The notes below the pieces were generated by a model, which ran no database searches, was not told the DNA's origin, and saw only the letters and a list, made by a program, of their open reading frames with translations. A stretch of DNA of 51,106 nucleotides from CAYYWV01 sp964475385. Lineage in GTDB: Bacteria > Pseudomonadota > Alphaproteobacteria > JAAXGF01. Location of the stretch: contig CAYYWV010000003.1 in NCBI GenBank assembly GCA_964475385.1, positions 1 through 51,106 on the forward strand, read 5' to 3'. Shown here piece by piece: positions 49,907 to 51,106 of this stretch (its first letter is position 1; every line of letters begins with the position of its first letter). The translations under genes and the position numbers were made by a program.

Positions 49907-50640
49907 GCGAGACCCGAACCGTCATTCTCACCGGCGCCAGCCGCGGCATCGGCCATGCCACGGCCCGGCGGTTCAGCGAGGCCGGTTGGCGCGTGATCAC
50001 CTGCTCGCGCGAGCCCGTGCCCAGGGAATGCTTGGCCGGGTCCGAGCGGCATCATCATATCGTCGCCGATCTTTCCGACGCCGAAAGCCTCGACAACTTC
50101 GTGCGCGAGGCCAACGCGTATCTCGGCGACGACCCGTTGCACGGGCTGGTCAACAACGCCGGCGTCTCGCCCAAGAGCGAGTACAAGGAGCGGCTCGGCT
50201 GCCTCAACGGCGACCTCGATCATTGGCGGACGGTGTTCGAGCTCAACTTCTTCGCGCCCCTGATCCTCGCCCGCGGCTTCGCCGCCGCGCTGCACAGGGG
50301 GCGCGGCGCAGTGGTCAACGTGACCTCGATTGCGGGCCACGCCGTGCACCCCTTCGCCGGCAGCGCGTACTCGACCTCGAAGGCGGCGCTCTCGGCGCTC
50401 ACCCGCGAGCTCGCGGTCGAGTTCGCCCATCTCGGCGTGCGCGTCAACGCGGTCGCGCCGGGCGAGATCGAGACCGCCATGCTGTCGCCCGAGACCGAGG
50501 TGCTGATTCCGCGCATCCCGCTCCATCGCCTCGGCCTGCCGGCCGACGTGGCCGGCGCGATCTATTACCTGTGCTCGGAGGATTCGGCCTATGTGACCGC
50601 GACCGAGATCATGGTCACCGGCGGCCAGCACGTGTTCTGA
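49903..50640 (+). CDS. short-chain dehydrogenase/reductase with intact active site
   Basis: This 245-residue SDR has TGASRGIGHATARRFSEAGW, NNAGVSPKS near residue 84, the Ser of NVTSIAGHA near 140, and the catalytic YSTSKAALSALTREL (Tyr near 155). The C-terminus LCSEDSAYVTATEIMVTGGQHVF completes the fold. The substrate is unknown. Its ATG overlaps the HD-GYP stop, so the two are co-translated. It is the last gene in the window; the next 466 bases are repeats. Confidence 0.88.
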   Translation: MSETRTVILTGASRGIGHATARRFSEAGWRVITCSREPVPRECLAGSERHHHIVADLSDAESLDNFVREANAYLGDDPLHGLVNNAGVSPKSEYKERLGCLNGDLDHWRTVFELNFFAPLILARGFAAALHRGRGAVVNVTSIAGHAVHPFAGSAYSTSKAALSALTRELAVEFAHLGVRVNAVAPGEIETAMLSPETEVLIPRIPLHRLGLPADVAGAIYYLCSEDSAYVTATEIMVTGGQHVF

Positions 50641-50747
50641 GCGCGCGAAGCGGCCGGCTTTCGCCCTTCGACGGCGCGCCTCGGGCCGCGCCCCTCGACA
50701 AGCCCGAGGTGAAGCCCGCATCTTCGAGGCCCTTATGCCAGTTCGCG
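50641..50747. repeat. intergenic repeats of the TCGAC...GAG type
   Basis: Two units beginning CCTTCGACGG and CCCTCGACAAG occur at 50667 and 50692, related to CCTTCGACGCGCTC at 51081. No gene is seen. Confidence 0.4.
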
Positions 50748-50799
50748 CTTGAACGACTCCGTGCGACCGAGGCCCGGGTCTCCTCATGGGCGAACGGGC
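50748..50799. repeat. dispersed intergenic repeat, copy B
   Basis: This copy shares about 45 of 52 positions with copy A at 14309-14359. Where A has arms CCTAT/ATAGG, B has CCGTG/CATGG (50759-50763 and 50785-50789), keeping the stem with a G-T pair and swapped bases. Confidence 0.7.
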
Positions 50800-50881
50800 G
50801 AGAGACCGCACCGGGCGCGGCCGCTTGGCGGCGGGCGCAAGGGGGAGGCCAACGCGGCCGCCGCTTATCACCCCCACCCAA

Positions 50882-51045
50882 CCCTCCCCCGTCGAGGGGG
50901 AGGGCTTGATCGTTGGGGCGCGCCGCCATCGAGGGGGCTTGATCGTCGAAGCCGCTCCCCCATCAGGGGGGCGCTTGATCGTCGAGGCCGCGCCGCCATT
51001 TCCCCCTCCCTCGATGGGAGGGGGCAGGGGGAGGGTGAGACCCTT
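50882..51045. repeat. palindrome- and tandem-rich intergenic block
   Basis: Two 9-bp palindromes, CCCTCCCCC/GGGGGAGGG (50882-50890 and 50896-50904, loop GTCGA) and CCCCCTCCC/GGGAGGGGG (51002-51010 and 51016-51024, loop TCGAT), flank three copies of GCTTGATCG at 50904, 50937 and 50973 (periods 33 and 36). This is typical of mobile palindromic intergenic elements; the frame across it does not look like a protein. Confidence 0.6.
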
Positions 51046-51050
51046 TCGTC

Positions 51051-51106
51051 TTTGAACGACCTATGGGACCGAGAGCCTCATCCTTCGACGCGCTCACCCT
51101 GAGCGC
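51051..51106. repeat. dispersed intergenic repeat, copy C (partial)
   Basis: The first 23 bases, TTTGAACGACCTATGGGACC and on, differ from copy A at one position. The sequence then diverges into CCTTCGACGCGCTCACCCTG at the window end. Confidence 0.55.

Noticed and set aside
50904..50990. CRISPR-like array at the three GCTTGATCG copies
   Set aside because: Units are short, uneven (33 and 36 bases), the spacers are similar to each other, and there are no cas genes.
1229..51106. tRNA or rRNA genes in the intergenic gaps
   Set aside because: I read each gap for the GGTTCGAATCC arm and cloverleaf pairing and saw none.

Overview
The window is dense, GC-rich chromosomal DNA (roughly 70% G+C by eye, strong G/C third-position bias, so long antisense shadow frames are everywhere). 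It reads as an alphaproteobacterium, probably Rhodospirillales-like. The reasons are an hsp20 gene behind a ROSE-type leader, a perfect CtrA-type site, a PepSY/FeuP-FeuQ-like two-component locus, the HDAC-xseB-ispA-tlyA gene order, a 17 kDa rickettsial-type surface antigen, and frequent GTG/TTG starts. I recognise no prophage, insertion sequence, CRISPR array, rRNA or tRNA.

Layout. 1-4.7 kb: UDP-GlcNAc 2-epimerase, heat-shock Hsp20 with a likely RNA thermometer, a small membrane protein, an amidase and a secreted unknown. 4.8-14.3 kb: an MFS carrier, then a complete polyamine uptake operon (potD-potB-potC-potA) leading into a PuuB-like oxidase, an AruH-like transaminase, an alkyltransferase-like DNA-damage protein and a non-canonical SDR. 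14.4-17.9 kb (minus strand): an orphan peptide-type binding protein and a DegP/HtrA protease. 18.1-21.8 kb: PepSY protein, response regulator, histidine kinase, then a DadA-like amino-acid dehydrogenase. 21.8-27.4 kb: a secreted unknown, an O-methyltransferase, a Sel1/peptidoglycan-binding protein, AlkA, and two divergent SPOR-domain lipoproteins sharing a CtrA-type site. 27.5-30.9 kb: aminotransferase, AcuI-type reductase, and a convergent DauA-like D-arginine dehydrogenase.

31.1-33.5 kb holds two CDP-alcohol phosphatidyltransferases with overlapping 3' ends and a flippase-like membrane protein. 33.6-38.0 kb is an RND efflux pair. 38.2-41.2 kb is the HDAC-like/xseB/ispA/tlyA group, with dxs missing from its usual place. 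41.2-43.8 kb (minus strand) is fabI-aroC and the 17 kDa antigen. 43.9-50.6 kb is pdxH, a CDF metal exporter, a phosphotransferase/P-loop kinase fusion, a tandem universal stress protein, a GAF/HD-GYP phosphodiesterase and a classical SDR. The last 466 bases are a non-coding patch of palindromic and dispersed repeats.

How the genes work together. The main theme is import and oxidative or transaminative breakdown of polyamines and basic amino acids: PotABCD, PuuB-like, AruH-like, DauA-like and DadA-like, plus aminotransferases and amidases. A second theme is envelope stress and cell-cycle control: DegP, PepSY/RR/HK, Sel1, SPOR proteins with a CtrA site, RND efflux. Regulatory structure is the most distinctive content: an RpoH-like promoter with a ROSE-like thermometer, a CtrA site, a direct-repeat operator giving a possibly leaderless transcript, several perfect palindromes, and a dispersed intergenic repeat whose stem shows compensatory changes.
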